This document shows, piece by piece, positions 53,727 through 61,906 of a stretch of DNA of 64,000 bases. Under the pieces are notes generated by a model. The model saw nothing but the letters and a program-made list of their open reading frames with translations, did no database searches and was not told where the DNA came from. Every line of letters begins with the position of its first letter. The stretch's first letter is position 1. A program made the position numbers and the translations under genes. The stretch is from Aureococcus anophagefferens (Eukaryota > Sar > Pelagophyceae > Pelagomonadales > Pelagomonadaceae): NCBI RefSeq assembly GCF_000186865.1, contig NW_008705571.1:1250465-1314464 (forward strand). The letters run 5' to 3'.

Positions 53727-54701
53727 TTAGCCCACGCCGCCCGCCGCGAGGCACGCGAACGTCGCGCAGTAGCCAAAGTAGGCGAAGTCGTCGGCGTAGG
53801 TCGCCGCGACGACGGCCGCCGTCTCCGCCGTGTAGAACTCGAGGAGCCGCCCCGTCGCGTTCGTCGGGTGGACGTTGTCCGTCACGACGGGCGCGGGGAG
53901 ATAGAATCCCGACTGCCCCGCGAAGCCGCGCCACGCGTCGCCGAAGAGGCCGGCTCGGTCGACGCCGGCGTCGTCGACGAAGCCGTCGAACCACGTCGCC
54001 ATGGTCTCGAGCTTGAGCACGCGCGGCGGCGCCTCGAGGCACCGCGGGCCGCAGATGCTCGTCTGGGGGCAGAGGTGGTGGTTCGAGAGGCACGCGCGCG
54101 CGGCGCCCGCCGCCAGCGTCGACTGCATGTACCTAGAGGAGGGGGGGGGGCGCTCGCGGCCGCCCGGCGCGCGGCGGGCCTCGCCTGCGGAAGCGCCCGG
54201 GCGTCGGCTCCTCCTTCCGGCCGCCGACGCGGCAGTTCTTGTGCTCGCCGCCGACGCAGCCGTTCGACTGGTGGTACCTGCGTTTTTTTTCGGAGCGTCG
54301 CGCGCGGCGGCACGCGACCGACGGCGCCGGCGGCCGCGCAGGTAGAAGGAGAGCGCGCGCGCGAACGGGTTCCGAGCGACGATGAAGACCTCGCCGCCGT
54401 CCGCGTAGTTTTCGCGCGACCGCTCGCCGAGGTGGCCCCGCGCCTCCTTCTCCGAGGCCGGCGGTCGGCCCTTGGACGCGTAGAACGTGAAGGCGGCCCA
54501 GTTGCGGTTGCCGTTCTTCTGGGGCACGCAGAGCGTACCGTTGGCGGGGAGCGCGTAGAGGTGCGGCTCGACGCCGGGCAGGCTGCAGTTGCTGAACGGC
54601 CGGTCGTGGTGCCGCAGGCGGCGCGCGTCGCGAAGCGGCGCGCCGCGGCCGGCGACGAGCAGCGACCACACGAGCGGTCCGACATATTTTTTTTTGACCA
54701 T
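53727..54701 (-). CDS. Sulfotransferase (type II membrane), three exons with GC-AG introns
   Basis: ATG 54701 (MVKKKYVGPLVWSLLVAG) gives a signal anchor as in Golgi sulfotransferases. Two introns with GC donors, 54278-54339 (62 nt) and 54133-54196 (64 nt), yield 282 residues in frame. The middle exon reads YHQSNGCVGGEHKNCRVGG. The PAPS 3'-phosphate motif is VARNPFARALSFYL. The 5'-phosphosulfate motif of classic members (PKxGTT) is not clear; NGTLCVPQKNGNRNW is in its place. A C-terminal helix region contains RVLKLETMATWFDGF (compare VLKYE in the family). Acceptor sugars are unknown. Without splicing, the frame contains an Arg/Ser-rich insert. Confidence 0.75.
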   Translation of the reverse strand: MVKKKYVGPLVWSLLVAGRGAPLRDARRLRHHDRPFSNCSLPGVEPHLYALPANGTLCVPQKNGNRNWAAFTFYASKGRPPASEKEARGHLGERSRENYADGGEVFIVARNPFARALSFYLRGRRRRRSRAAARDAPKKNAGTTSRTAASAASTRTAASAAGRRSRRPGASAGEARRAPGGRERPPPSSRYMQSTLAAGAARACLSNHHLCPQTSICGPRCLEAPPRVLKLETMATWFDGFVDDAGVDRAGLFGDAWRGFAGQSGFYLPAPVVTDNVHPTNATGRLLEFYTAETAAVVAATYADDFAYFGYCATFACLAAGGVG

Positions 54702-54739
54702 CGATGGCTGCCCTTGACGCGGGGCCAAGTTGATGCTCA

Positions 54740-55646
54740 ACCCAATCTGTTACATGAATGATAACGCCGAAGCTTATGGGGCGGCTTTCGGAGGGTGCGC
54801 GGGGGTGGTTTCGCGCAGCGGCCGGTGGTGGGGCTCGCCGCGTCGGCTCCGGGGGGCGCTCGGGGAGGAGCACCCCGCTGCGCGCGTCGATTGGGCGGCG
54901 GGGCGCCGAGCGCGAGAGCTTGCAGTGCTTGGCCGTCGGCGCGACGTCGCCCACGGGCCCGGGGGGCTGCCGCGCGCGCTCGCTTCGTTCGGATGCCTTC
55001 GGCGTGAGTCTTGGGGGGAGCTGGTGGGGTCGGCGCCCTCGATGGCTTCGGTGTGCGGGCTTCGATGTGCCCGTGTCCATTCGTTTCTCTGCATTCTGCA
55101 GCGTCTCTTCGTAGCGTGGCGCTGTGTGCGGCTCCGTCGACGTCGGCGTCTTCGCTCTCTTCGTCGGCGTCTTTGCTCTCTTCGGTCCCGCTGACCACGG
55201 GTGTCCTCTTCGGCGGTGCCCTCGGCTAGCCACTTGTGGTCCTGAGGTTGAATCGGCCTAGTCGAGCCGGACGTCCTGCCCGTCGGGTGCGGGTGCCTTC
55301 GTTCTCAACCTCCCCCGGTCCACGGAGAGTCCGTTGAGTGTCGTCTGAATGAGGCGACTCAGGATGCTACTGCCTTGCGCCAGTCCCGGCGTGCTCTCGG
55401 CGTGGCGGTGGTACCAGGCGTGGCGCGAGTGTACCGCCGCCTCCGTCCCGAGTGCGCGCACGATCTTCAGGGTGGAGGAGGGGGCCGGTGTGGTTCGCCA
55501 GATCCCCGGCTAGGCCTCCGCCCGCGCCTTCCCCGGCGGGATCTTCGGGTGTGCTCCCCCTTCAATAACTTGGTCAACGTTGGCGGCACTACTAAGCTGA
55601 TGGGCTGCTTCGGATCCCCCTCACATGTGACAGCCTTCCTCGGCTG
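54740..55646. other. Unassigned region
   Basis: About 900 bp with lower GC and no convincing gene. One minus-strand frame (55258-55461) has mixed composition (LSRLIQTTLNGLSVDRGRLR) but no family. Short tandem similarity occurs at about 55138-55190 (GTCGGCGTCTTYGCTCTCTTCG twice). It may be a degenerate mobile element or long leader sequences. Confidence 0.35.
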
Positions 55647-56336
55647 ATGGGCGCGGCCTGCTTCGCCTGCTCCTACATGGCGCACGGCACCGACGTGACG
55701 CGCCTGCGCCGCAAGCTCTGGAGCAGCGCCCCCGTGGCCTGCGAGCTCTGGGACAAGCCCGCGGTGGCGTCCTGGATGGACGGCTGGCACGGCTGGGGCG
55801 CCGGCAGCTACGGGGCGCTGCTAAACGTGCCCGCCGTGCGGGACTTGCTCGAGAAGAAACGACCGGTCGTCTGCGACTTTGGCTGCGGGCCGGGGCTCCT
55901 CGTCGAGCGGCTCCAGCCCCGCTGCGGCCGCGTCGTCGGCTTGGACGTCGCGAAGAGCATGGTCGACGTCGTCGAGGGCAAGCGCCGCGCGCGGGGCTGG
56001 TCCAACGTCGAGGCCCGCTGCGTCGACGTCGCGCGCTGCGACGTCGAGGAGCTCCGGGCGCTCGGGCCCTTCGACCTCGTCGTCTCCGTGACGGTCCTGT
56101 CCTTCGTCGCGAGGAGGGGTGGCGCAGCCGCCGCGGCCGTCGACGCGCTGCGCCGGTGCATGGCGCCGGGCGGGCTCTTCGTCCACTTCGACTGGCCCGA
56201 CGGGGACTGCGGGAGCCGGGCCGGCGCGAACAGACTCTACGCGGCCGCGGGGCTCGAGCCCGTCCACGCGGGCCACGCGACCATCGACGGCGGCGGCGTC
56301 TTCGTCGGCGTCGCCCGGAATAGCGGCGCGGGCTGA
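55647..56336 (+). CDS. SAM-dependent methyltransferase (class I)
   Basis: 229 residues. Motif I is VVCDFGCGPGLLVERL; the acidic residue closing strand 2 is in VVGLDVAKSMVDVV; motif II/III region is GPFDLVVSVTVLSFV; post-motif is CMAPGGLFVHFDWP. These define a Rossmann-type methyltransferase of the Methyltransf_11 type. The N-terminal 70 residues are a cap that may choose the substrate. The C-terminal part is short. The substrate cannot be told. A run of 16 or more T follows the gene at about 56355. Confidence 0.8.
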   Translation: MGAACFACSYMAHGTDVTRLRRKLWSSAPVACELWDKPAVASWMDGWHGWGAGSYGALLNVPAVRDLLEKKRPVVCDFGCGPGLLVERLQPRCGRVVGLDVAKSMVDVVEGKRRARGWSNVEARCVDVARCDVEELRALGPFDLVVSVTVLSFVARRGGAAAAAVDALRRCMAPGGLFVHFDWPDGDCGSRAGANRLYAAAGLEPVHAGHATIDGGGVFVGVARNSGAG

Positions 56337-56497
56337 GCCTCCTCGGGGAGCGTGTTTTTTTTTTTTTTTTTGGGGGGTCGGTAGAGCTTCGGTAGAGGTT
56401 AATTCGAGGGCAACGACAGGGGCAACGAAACCTGCATCACCAAGTTGCAGTGCGCAAAACGAAAAAATTATGATGGAGCCCATATAAATTATAAGCG

Positions 56498-57656
56498 ATG
56501 CGCAGGGCCGCCCGGTGCTGCCTGGCATGGGCCGCGATCGCCGCCGGCGGCTCCCTGCGCGGCGCGACGCGCCGCCGCCTCGGGAGCCGGCGCGAGTCCT
56601 ACGCCGTGCTGCTCTACGGCCACCACGGCCACACGGCCGGCGCCATGGTCCTGGGCGCGGTCCTGCGGCGCGCGGACCCGGGCCGGGCGCGGACGGCGCT
56701 CGTGGCGAACATCAGCGACGCCGCGCGGGCGTCGCTCGGCGGCGGCGGCCTCTGGGACCTCGTCGAGAGCGACAGCTTCCGCCGCTACGGAGTCGACACG
56801 GAGGCGACGGACTACGCGTCGGTCTGGCCCGGGCGCAAGCTCGACCTCTGGGCGCTGCCCTACGACACGGTCGTCTACATGGACCTGGACATCATGCTCC
56901 TCGAGTCGGCGACCCTGAGGGCGCACCTCGACGGCCTCTTCCGGTCGCCGCTCGCCGCGCCCGGCGGCGGCGGCCCGGGGAGCGTCGTCGCGCTCAAGTC
57001 GCGCGGCGACTGCCTGAACAGCGGCACCATGGTGCTGCGGCCCCACGCCGCCACCTTCGAGGCCCTCGAGGCGACGCTCAACGACGCGGGCCGGTGGAAG
57101 GCGTCCTGCCCGGGCCACGACCAGAAGGTGCTCAACGCGGTCTTCGACGGCCGCTGGGCGCCGCTGGAGCGCTGGAACTACGTCAAGGTCACGGAGCACA
57201 GCTGCGGCCGCATCCCCGAGACCCCCGACGCGCTCCACTTCTTCGCGGACTCCGCGCCCTGGACCTCGGAGTGCCAAGCTGCGTGCGAATCACATCTTCA
57301 ACCCGACTTCAATGTGCGCCTATTCGACGGTTGCGACACGAGCACTTCAACTGCGCTTCGAGAACTGGACGAGAGCAATCGATTTGTCCAAAAAACAAGC
57401 CGAATCGATTTGACCGAGCTCGAGATTTCTGACCCCGACGTCCCAGCTCACTCGTCGATTTCCACACAGGTGCCGCGCGTGCGCCGCCGCGGGCAAGCTC
57501 TGCAGCCGCCGCCGCCACGTCGACGCGAGCCACGAGGGCATCAGCGACTGCATGCTGCCGCGCATGCGAAACGCGCAGCGGGCCTGGTGGGCCGAGTGCG
57601 CCGCGCTCGACGGGTGCGGCGCGGGCGTCGTCCGCGCGCCCGGCGCGGTCTGCTAG
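56498..57656 (+). CDS. GT8 (glycogenin-like) glycosyltransferase, split by introner
   Basis: Signal peptide at the start (MRRAARCCLAWAAIAAGGS). The core has YAVLLYGHHGHTAGAMVLG, KLDLWALPYDTVVYMDLDIM with the DxD metal motif, a central NSGTMVLRPHAATFEALE, and HDQKVLNAVF with WNYVKV, all in GT8 order. After removal of the introner (57271-57469) the protein has 319 residues and ends in a Cys-rich tail (CRACAAAGKLCSRRR). The tail is absent without splicing. It is likely a secretory-pathway sugar transferase; donor and acceptor are unknown. Confidence 0.85.
57271..57469 (+). mobile_element. Introner element in inverted orientation forming a GT-AG intron
   Basis: Element 57279-57469 (191 bp); the flanks GTGCCAAG (57271-57278) and GTGCCGCG (57470-57477) match at 6 of 8 positions. 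The 3' end TTTCCACACAG matches the family. The interior is the reverse complement of the core seen in the elements at 22.97 and 31.62 kb, while the splice polarity still follows the host gene. The weaker ends and duplication suggest an older insertion. Confidence 0.85.
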
Positions 57657-57704
57657 GTCTTTGCGGTCTGCGTTACGGAAGAGAGGGGGAGAAGGGGGGG
57701 GCGC

Positions 57705-58739
57705 CTACTCGGCGGACCCGGGCTCGTCCTCGGGGACGGGGTCGCCCATGTCGACGTAGTCCGCGTCGAAGTGGTGGAGGCGGATGTAGCCGTCCTCCGC
57801 GCCGGAGCAGAAGCTCTTGCCGTCGGGCGCGATGGCGAGGGCGTTGATGGGGCCGAAGTGGCCCTTGACGCGGCCGAACTCCTCCTCGTAGGCGAGGTGG
57901 AAGAACTGGGTCTCGAACTTGCCCTGGCGCCCGGACGTCGTCGTCACGGACATGGCGTCCTGCCCGCCGCCGACGAGCACGTGCTCCTTCGTCGGGCTGA
58001 AGACGCAGGCGTTGAGGGGCCGGTCGCTGCGGAACATCTTGAGCTCCGTCCAGTCGTGGAGGTCCCACATCTTGCACGTCTGGTCCGCGGACGCCGTCAG
58101 GAGCATCGTCTGCGTGAGGTTGAACGACACGCACTGGATCTTCGAGTCGTGCGCGGGCACGCACTTGATCTCCTCGAAGCTCAGGGAATCGTGGATTTTG
58201 ATCTGGCCGTCCTCGAAGGCGCAGAGGATGGCCTTGCCCAGCGGCATCCACCGGACGATCTGGCACTTGACCTCGCCGGCTTCCGGGTGCGGCAGCCGGA
58301 ACTGCGCGGCCCGCCGCCAGGAGCTCGGGTCGCCGAACATGGGGCTGTTCTCGTAGATGTTCACGAGGGGCGGCCGGTTCACGTCGAGGCCGCCGAAGGC
58401 GTCGCACATCGTCAGCGCGCGGCGGCCGCTCTCGTCGAAAGAACACGACCGCACGGGGCCGCTGTGCTCGAAGGACGCGAGCTCGGCGCCCGTCTCGACG
58501 TCCCAGACCTTGGCGTGCATGTCCGCCGACCCGGACACGAGCAGCTTCGAGTCCCAGGACACGTCCAGGTGCCAGACGGCGCCGTTGTGCAGCTCGTAGG
58601 TCCCCACGCGCTCGCCGCTCTCGCTGAGCCAGAGCGTCGGCCGCCCGTCCTTCGCCGACGTGAAGATGAGGTCGCCGTCGCGGTTGTAGATCACGCACGT
58701 GATCGAGCGCTCGTGGCCCTTGAGCAGGATGGGGCGCAT
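57705..58739 (-). CDS. EIF3I: Translation initiation factor eIF3 subunit I (WD40)
   Basis: 344 residues from ATG 58739 (MRPILLKGHERSITCVIYNR), which matches the conserved start of eIF3i; the longer frame upstream is not conserved. WD40 repeats include GDLIFTSAKDGRPTLWLSES, NGAVWHLDVSWDSKLLVSGS, HDSKIQCVSFNLTQTMLLTA and GHFGPINALAIAPDGKSFCS with YIRLHHFD at the end. The seven-bladed propeller is a subunit of the eIF3 complex that binds the 40S ribosome. No introns. Length fits the family (about 325-350). Confidence 0.93.
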   Translation of the reverse strand: MRPILLKGHERSITCVIYNRDGDLIFTSAKDGRPTLWLSESGERVGTYELHNGAVWHLDVSWDSKLLVSGSADMHAKVWDVETGAELASFEHSGPVRSCSFDESGRRALTMCDAFGGLDVNRPPLVNIYENSPMFGDPSSWRRAAQFRLPHPEAGEVKCQIVRWMPLGKAILCAFEDGQIKIHDSLSFEEIKCVPAHDSKIQCVSFNLTQTMLLTASADQTCKMWDLHDWTELKMFRSDRPLNACVFSPTKEHVLVGGGQDAMSVTTTSGRQGKFETQFFHLAYEEEFGRVKGHFGPINALAIAPDGKSFCSGAEDGYIRLHHFDADYVDMGDPVPEDEPGSAE

Positions 58740-58940
58740 GATGGGCGAGCTTTTGGGCGCCCAGATGCTGGTCGCCTCGCCGACAGCTCGAATCGGCCGG
58801 GGGTCGAGGCCTGGGTCGACCTCGCGACACTGAGTAGGCCTCTGATTCCGCGGACGCGTCACTTGACATCTCTTGACGCGTCGCGAGGCCTGTCGCGGCT
58901 CGCGACCCAGCGACGGCGGCCCGGACGAGACCTCGGACGC

Positions 58941-59074
58941 GTGCCACGGTGCGTTACGAGTGGCGCCGCCGCGATGCCGTTACCCCGCCCACCGCTCAGG
59001 GGGTCGGCGGCGGCAGTGCCACAGTGCGTTACGAGTGGCGCCGATGCGATGCGGGACCCCGCCCGCCGCTCAGG
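58941..59074. repeat. Tandem duplication of about 60 bp, 75-bp period, at the 3' end of the M3 peptidase gene
   Basis: 58941-59000 and 59016-59074 share GTGCGTTACGAGTGGCGCC and CACCGCTCAGG-type ends at about 85-90%. The second copy includes the stop codon of the peptidase gene (59070-59072), so the gene's end was copied into its 3' flank or the reverse. Confidence 0.75.
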
Positions 59075-60989
59075 CCGCGCGGCTCGCGACCCAGGCCTCG
59101 AACTTGGCGCAGGCGGCCTCGAAGGAGCCGAGGGCCTCGGAGTCGGCGACGAGCTCGTCGCCGTCGACGACGAGGATCTTCATGTCGAGGTCCACGGGGC
59201 CGTTCGCCTTGGCCCCGCCGACGAAGGCGTCGTAGTCCGCCCGCTCCGCCGCGACGTGGTCCTCGAGGGGCACGGCGAGGGCCGCGAGCCAGGGGTCGCC
59301 GCTGAGGGGCTTTCCCGTGAGCTTCTCGACGAGGTCCAGGAACGGCACGGAGTTGCCCGGGCGCCAGTAGACGTCCGCGAGGGCCGTGCCCACAGCCGGG
59401 TTGTCGACGATCTTCGCCGCGCCCCCGAAGTGGTCGCGCGTCTGGTGCACGGACATCTCCGCGAGCACGTAGCCGTGGTAGTAGCAGCTCGCCTCGTCGG
59501 AGAGGATGTGCGGCACCGAGAGGAGCGGCCGGCTCGCGAGGCCGCCCTGGAGCTCGCGCTCGACGTCGTCCGCGAGCGCGGCGACGTTGGCCGGCGTCAC
59601 GTCGGCGTCGGCGAGCTCGTAGAGCGCCTTCTCGAAGTAGGGCACCGCGAGCATGCCCCGGAGCCCGAAGACGGCGTAGTCGTGCGTCGCGCGGAGCTCG
59701 GCCTCGTGGAGCGAAAAGGGCAGCGGCTTCCCCGCGCGGTCGCGGCAGTAGGCCGCGCGCCAGGCCGCGTCGCCGCAGAGGCTGTCCAGGAACATGGACT
59801 GGTTCTCCGCGTAGGCGACGGACGTCGGCGCGCGCTCCTGCGAGAAGAGCGGGCTCGGCTGGTCGATGTTCGAGAAGTGCGCCGCGTGGCCCGCCTCGTG
59901 CATTAAAGTGGTCAGCGCGGTCTTGCCGCTGCCGACGGCCTTGGGGTCCGCCAGGGACGTGAAGTTCGTCACGGACGGCTGCCAGGACCCGTCGGGCTTG
60001 CGCCACGCGGGCTGCGGCCAGTGGCAGAAGCCGTTGCTGTACTTGTGCTTCCGGTCCAGGAGGTCGAGGGACATGGTCGCGCCCTTGTAGGAGATGCCCA
60101 AAGCGCCGAAGCATCTGCCCCAGACCTCGACGGACTTCTCGAAGGGGAAGTAGGGGTCGAGCGCCTTCTCCGTCTCGCCGGCGAGCGCGTAGGACGTGTT
60201 CCACGGCTCCGCGGCGCCCTCGCCCTTGGCGGCGCACAGCTTGTCGCGCGCGGCGGCGAGCAAACCGTCGGAGCCCGCGCGCAGCTTGTCCAGCTTCTCA
60301 AAGAGCGCGGCCTTGCCGAAGCCCTCGGCGTTCGTGACCTTGTAGTCGTAGAAGTCCTCGAAGCCGAGCGCCTTCGCCAACGCGTTGCGCTGCTTGACTA
60401 GATCGCAGAAGCCGCCCTCGAGGACGAAGGGCCCGATGGACCGCAGGCCCTCCCAGGCGGCCCGGCGCGTCGCCTCGTCGTCGGCCGTGCGCATCGTCGT
60501 CCGCAGGCCGACGGAGCTCTTCTCGACGAACGCGCCCGTTTCGGGGTCCGCGAAGCCGAGGCCCAGCTTGTTGCGCTTGTCGCTGAGGGCGTCCTCGGCC
60601 GCCGTCGCCGCGGACCGGAGCTTCCGCGCGGCGTCGGAGGACATCTGGTAGCACGCGAACGTGCGAGCGAAGCAGTCGAGCACCGTCCGCTGCTCCGCCG
60701 TCGCCGCGGCCGCGTACCGCGTCGCCTTGGCCAGGTTCTCCTCGTCGCCCAGGAAGGACTCCATGGCCTCCTTCGTCGCACTCAGGAGCGCCGTGCTGTA
60801 GGTGCCCGCCTGGAGCGCCATCTTCGTGCCCCAGAACTGCTCCTCGAAGAGGACGTGGACGCGCTCGTACTCGGCGTTCGTCTCGTCGATGAACTTTTGG
60901 ATCTCCTGGGTCGTCGCATCGAGCTTCTGCTTCTTGGTCGTCGTGCCATCTTTGTTTGTCATAGCCGCCATGCTGCGATTTTCAGACAC
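59070..60989 (-). CDS. M3 family metallo-oligopeptidase (thimet/mitochondrial intermediate peptidase-like)
   Basis: 639 residues, a normal M3 length. The zinc site is LTTLMHEAGHAAHF (HExxH), with the third ligand Glu in SVAYAENQSMFLDSL about 25 residues on, as in the family. RPLLSVPHILSDEASCYYHGYV and a C-terminal FLDLVEKLTGKPLSGDPW also match M3 enzymes. There is no presequence, so it is probably cytosolic. The enzyme cuts short peptides. It shares its strand with NHP2 upstream (240 bp apart). Confidence 0.88.
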   Translation of the reverse strand: MSENRSMAAMTNKDGTTTKKQKLDATTQEIQKFIDETNAEYERVHVLFEEQFWGTKMALQAGTYSTALLSATKEAMESFLGDEENLAKATRYAAAATAEQRTVLDCFARTFACYQMSSDAARKLRSAATAAEDALSDKRNKLGLGFADPETGAFVEKSSVGLRTTMRTADDEATRRAAWEGLRSIGPFVLEGGFCDLVKQRNALAKALGFEDFYDYKVTNAEGFGKAALFEKLDKLRAGSDGLLAAARDKLCAAKGEGAAEPWNTSYALAGETEKALDPYFPFEKSVEVWGRCFGALGISYKGATMSLDLLDRKHKYSNGFCHWPQPAWRKPDGSWQPSVTNFTSLADPKAVGSGKTALTTLMHEAGHAAHFSNIDQPSPLFSQERAPTSVAYAENQSMFLDSLCGDAAWRAAYCRDRAGKPLPFSLHEAELRATHDYAVFGLRGMLAVPYFEKALYELADADVTPANVAALADDVERELQGGLASRPLLSVPHILSDEASCYYHGYVLAEMSVHQTRDHFGGAAKIVDNPAVGTALADVYWRPGNSVPFLDLVEKLTGKPLSGDPWLAALAVPLEDHVAAERADYDAFVGGAKANGPVDLDMKILVVDGDELVADSEALGSFEAACAKFEAWVASRAA

Positions 60990-61228
60990 TCAACCCCAGA
61001 CTGTGCCTCGGCGAGCGGCAAGTTGCGTTCAACGTGCACCCGAGGGGGCCGATTATCTTAGAGGCGGCGTGTCGCGTCGTCTCGCTTGTCGAGACGACGG
61101 CGGCCCGCACTTGGTCGCGAGCCGCGGCGCGGCGCGCTTTACGCGAGCGCGGCGAGGCCGGCGGCGAGGCCGGCGGCGATCGCGAGAAGCCCCCGCAAAT
61201 CCGACGCGAACCTTACTCAAACAGCCCC
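60990..61228. promoter_or_regulatory. Intergenic region upstream of the M3 peptidase
   Basis: 239 bp between NHP2 stop and peptidase start. It contains CAAGTTGCGTTCAACGTGC about 35 bp upstream of the peptidase start, again with a TTCAA core. No other element is recognised. Confidence 0.3.
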
Positions 61229-61735
61229 CTAGTCCGAGTCCTTGCCGACGAGGGAGATGGCCTTGTCGAGCAGGTCCTGGTGCTCGAAGGTCGCGCCGGC
61301 CTTGGGCGAGACCATGACGCAGGACGTCGGCCGCTTCGTGAGCGCCGCGAAGCCGAGGTCCTGCTTCGAGGGCACGTAGATGTAGGGCACGGACTTCTCC
61401 TCGCAGAAGATGGGCAGGTGGCAGATGACGTCGATGGGGCTGATGTCGCCGGCGATGATGCACAAGCCCGTCGCGCCCTTGCGGATCGCCTTGACGACCT
61501 CCTTGACGCCGCGGCGGAGCGCCTTGGCGCTCGAGGCCTTCTTGACGAGCTTGTGGAGCTTCTTCGTGAGCTTCTCGTCGGCGAGGGGCGTCGAGATGGG
61601 GCTCAACGCCGCGAGGCGCTCCTCGTAGGTCTTCACGCCCGGCGGCGCGGCCTCGTCGTCGTCGTCGCCGCCCTTCTTCTCCTTCTTCGAGCTCTTCGGC
61701 GCGTCGCCCTCGGCCTCGCTCTTGCGCTTGCCCAT
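61229..61735 (-). CDS. NHP2: H/ACA snoRNP protein NHP2 (L7Ae family)
   Basis: 168 residues. A Lys-rich acidic N-terminus (MGKRKSEAEGDAPKSSKKEK) precedes the L7Ae fold: KLHKLVKKASSAKALRRGVK, EVVKAIRKGATGLCIIAGDI, SPIDVICHLPIFCEE, VPYIYVPSKQDLG. RRGVKEVVKAIRKG is the signature that separates NHP2 from other L7Ae proteins. It binds kink-turn or H/ACA RNA for rRNA pseudouridylation in the nucleolus. It is divergent from PCYT2. Confidence 0.93.
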   Translation of the reverse strand: MGKRKSEAEGDAPKSSKKEKKGGDDDDEAAPPGVKTYEERLAALSPISTPLADEKLTKKLHKLVKKASSAKALRRGVKEVVKAIRKGATGLCIIAGDISPIDVICHLPIFCEEKSVPYIYVPSKQDLGFAALTKRPTSCVMVSPKAGATFEHQDLLDKAISLVGKDSD

Positions 61736-61906
61736 GGGACTCGGCGCGGCGCGGGAGGCGCGGCGGCGGCGGCGCGGCGGTTCTGGTCCGCTGTCGCTGG
61801 CGGCCGCGGCGCAGGCGACGACGTTGAAGCCGTGCTGAAGCTCTCCGGAGCGCGACGCTCTCCCAGCACACTGCTGCACCACGCAGGAGTCGCAGCACCA
61901 AGGCCC
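61736..61906. promoter_or_regulatory. Divergent promoter between NHP2 and PCYT2 genes
   Basis: 171 bp between start codons. It holds GACGTTGAAGCCGTGCTGAAG in the middle, an inverted form of the TTCAA motif seen in other short intergenic spaces, and few other features. Confidence 0.45.

Noticed and set aside
54740..55646. Retrotransposon remnant
   Set aside because: Some frames have retroelement-like composition, but no reverse transcriptase, integrase or long terminal repeat was found.
61034..61906. N-terminal extension of PCYT2
   Set aside because: The extension is antisense to NHP2 and compositionally a shadow; ATG 61907 fits the family length.
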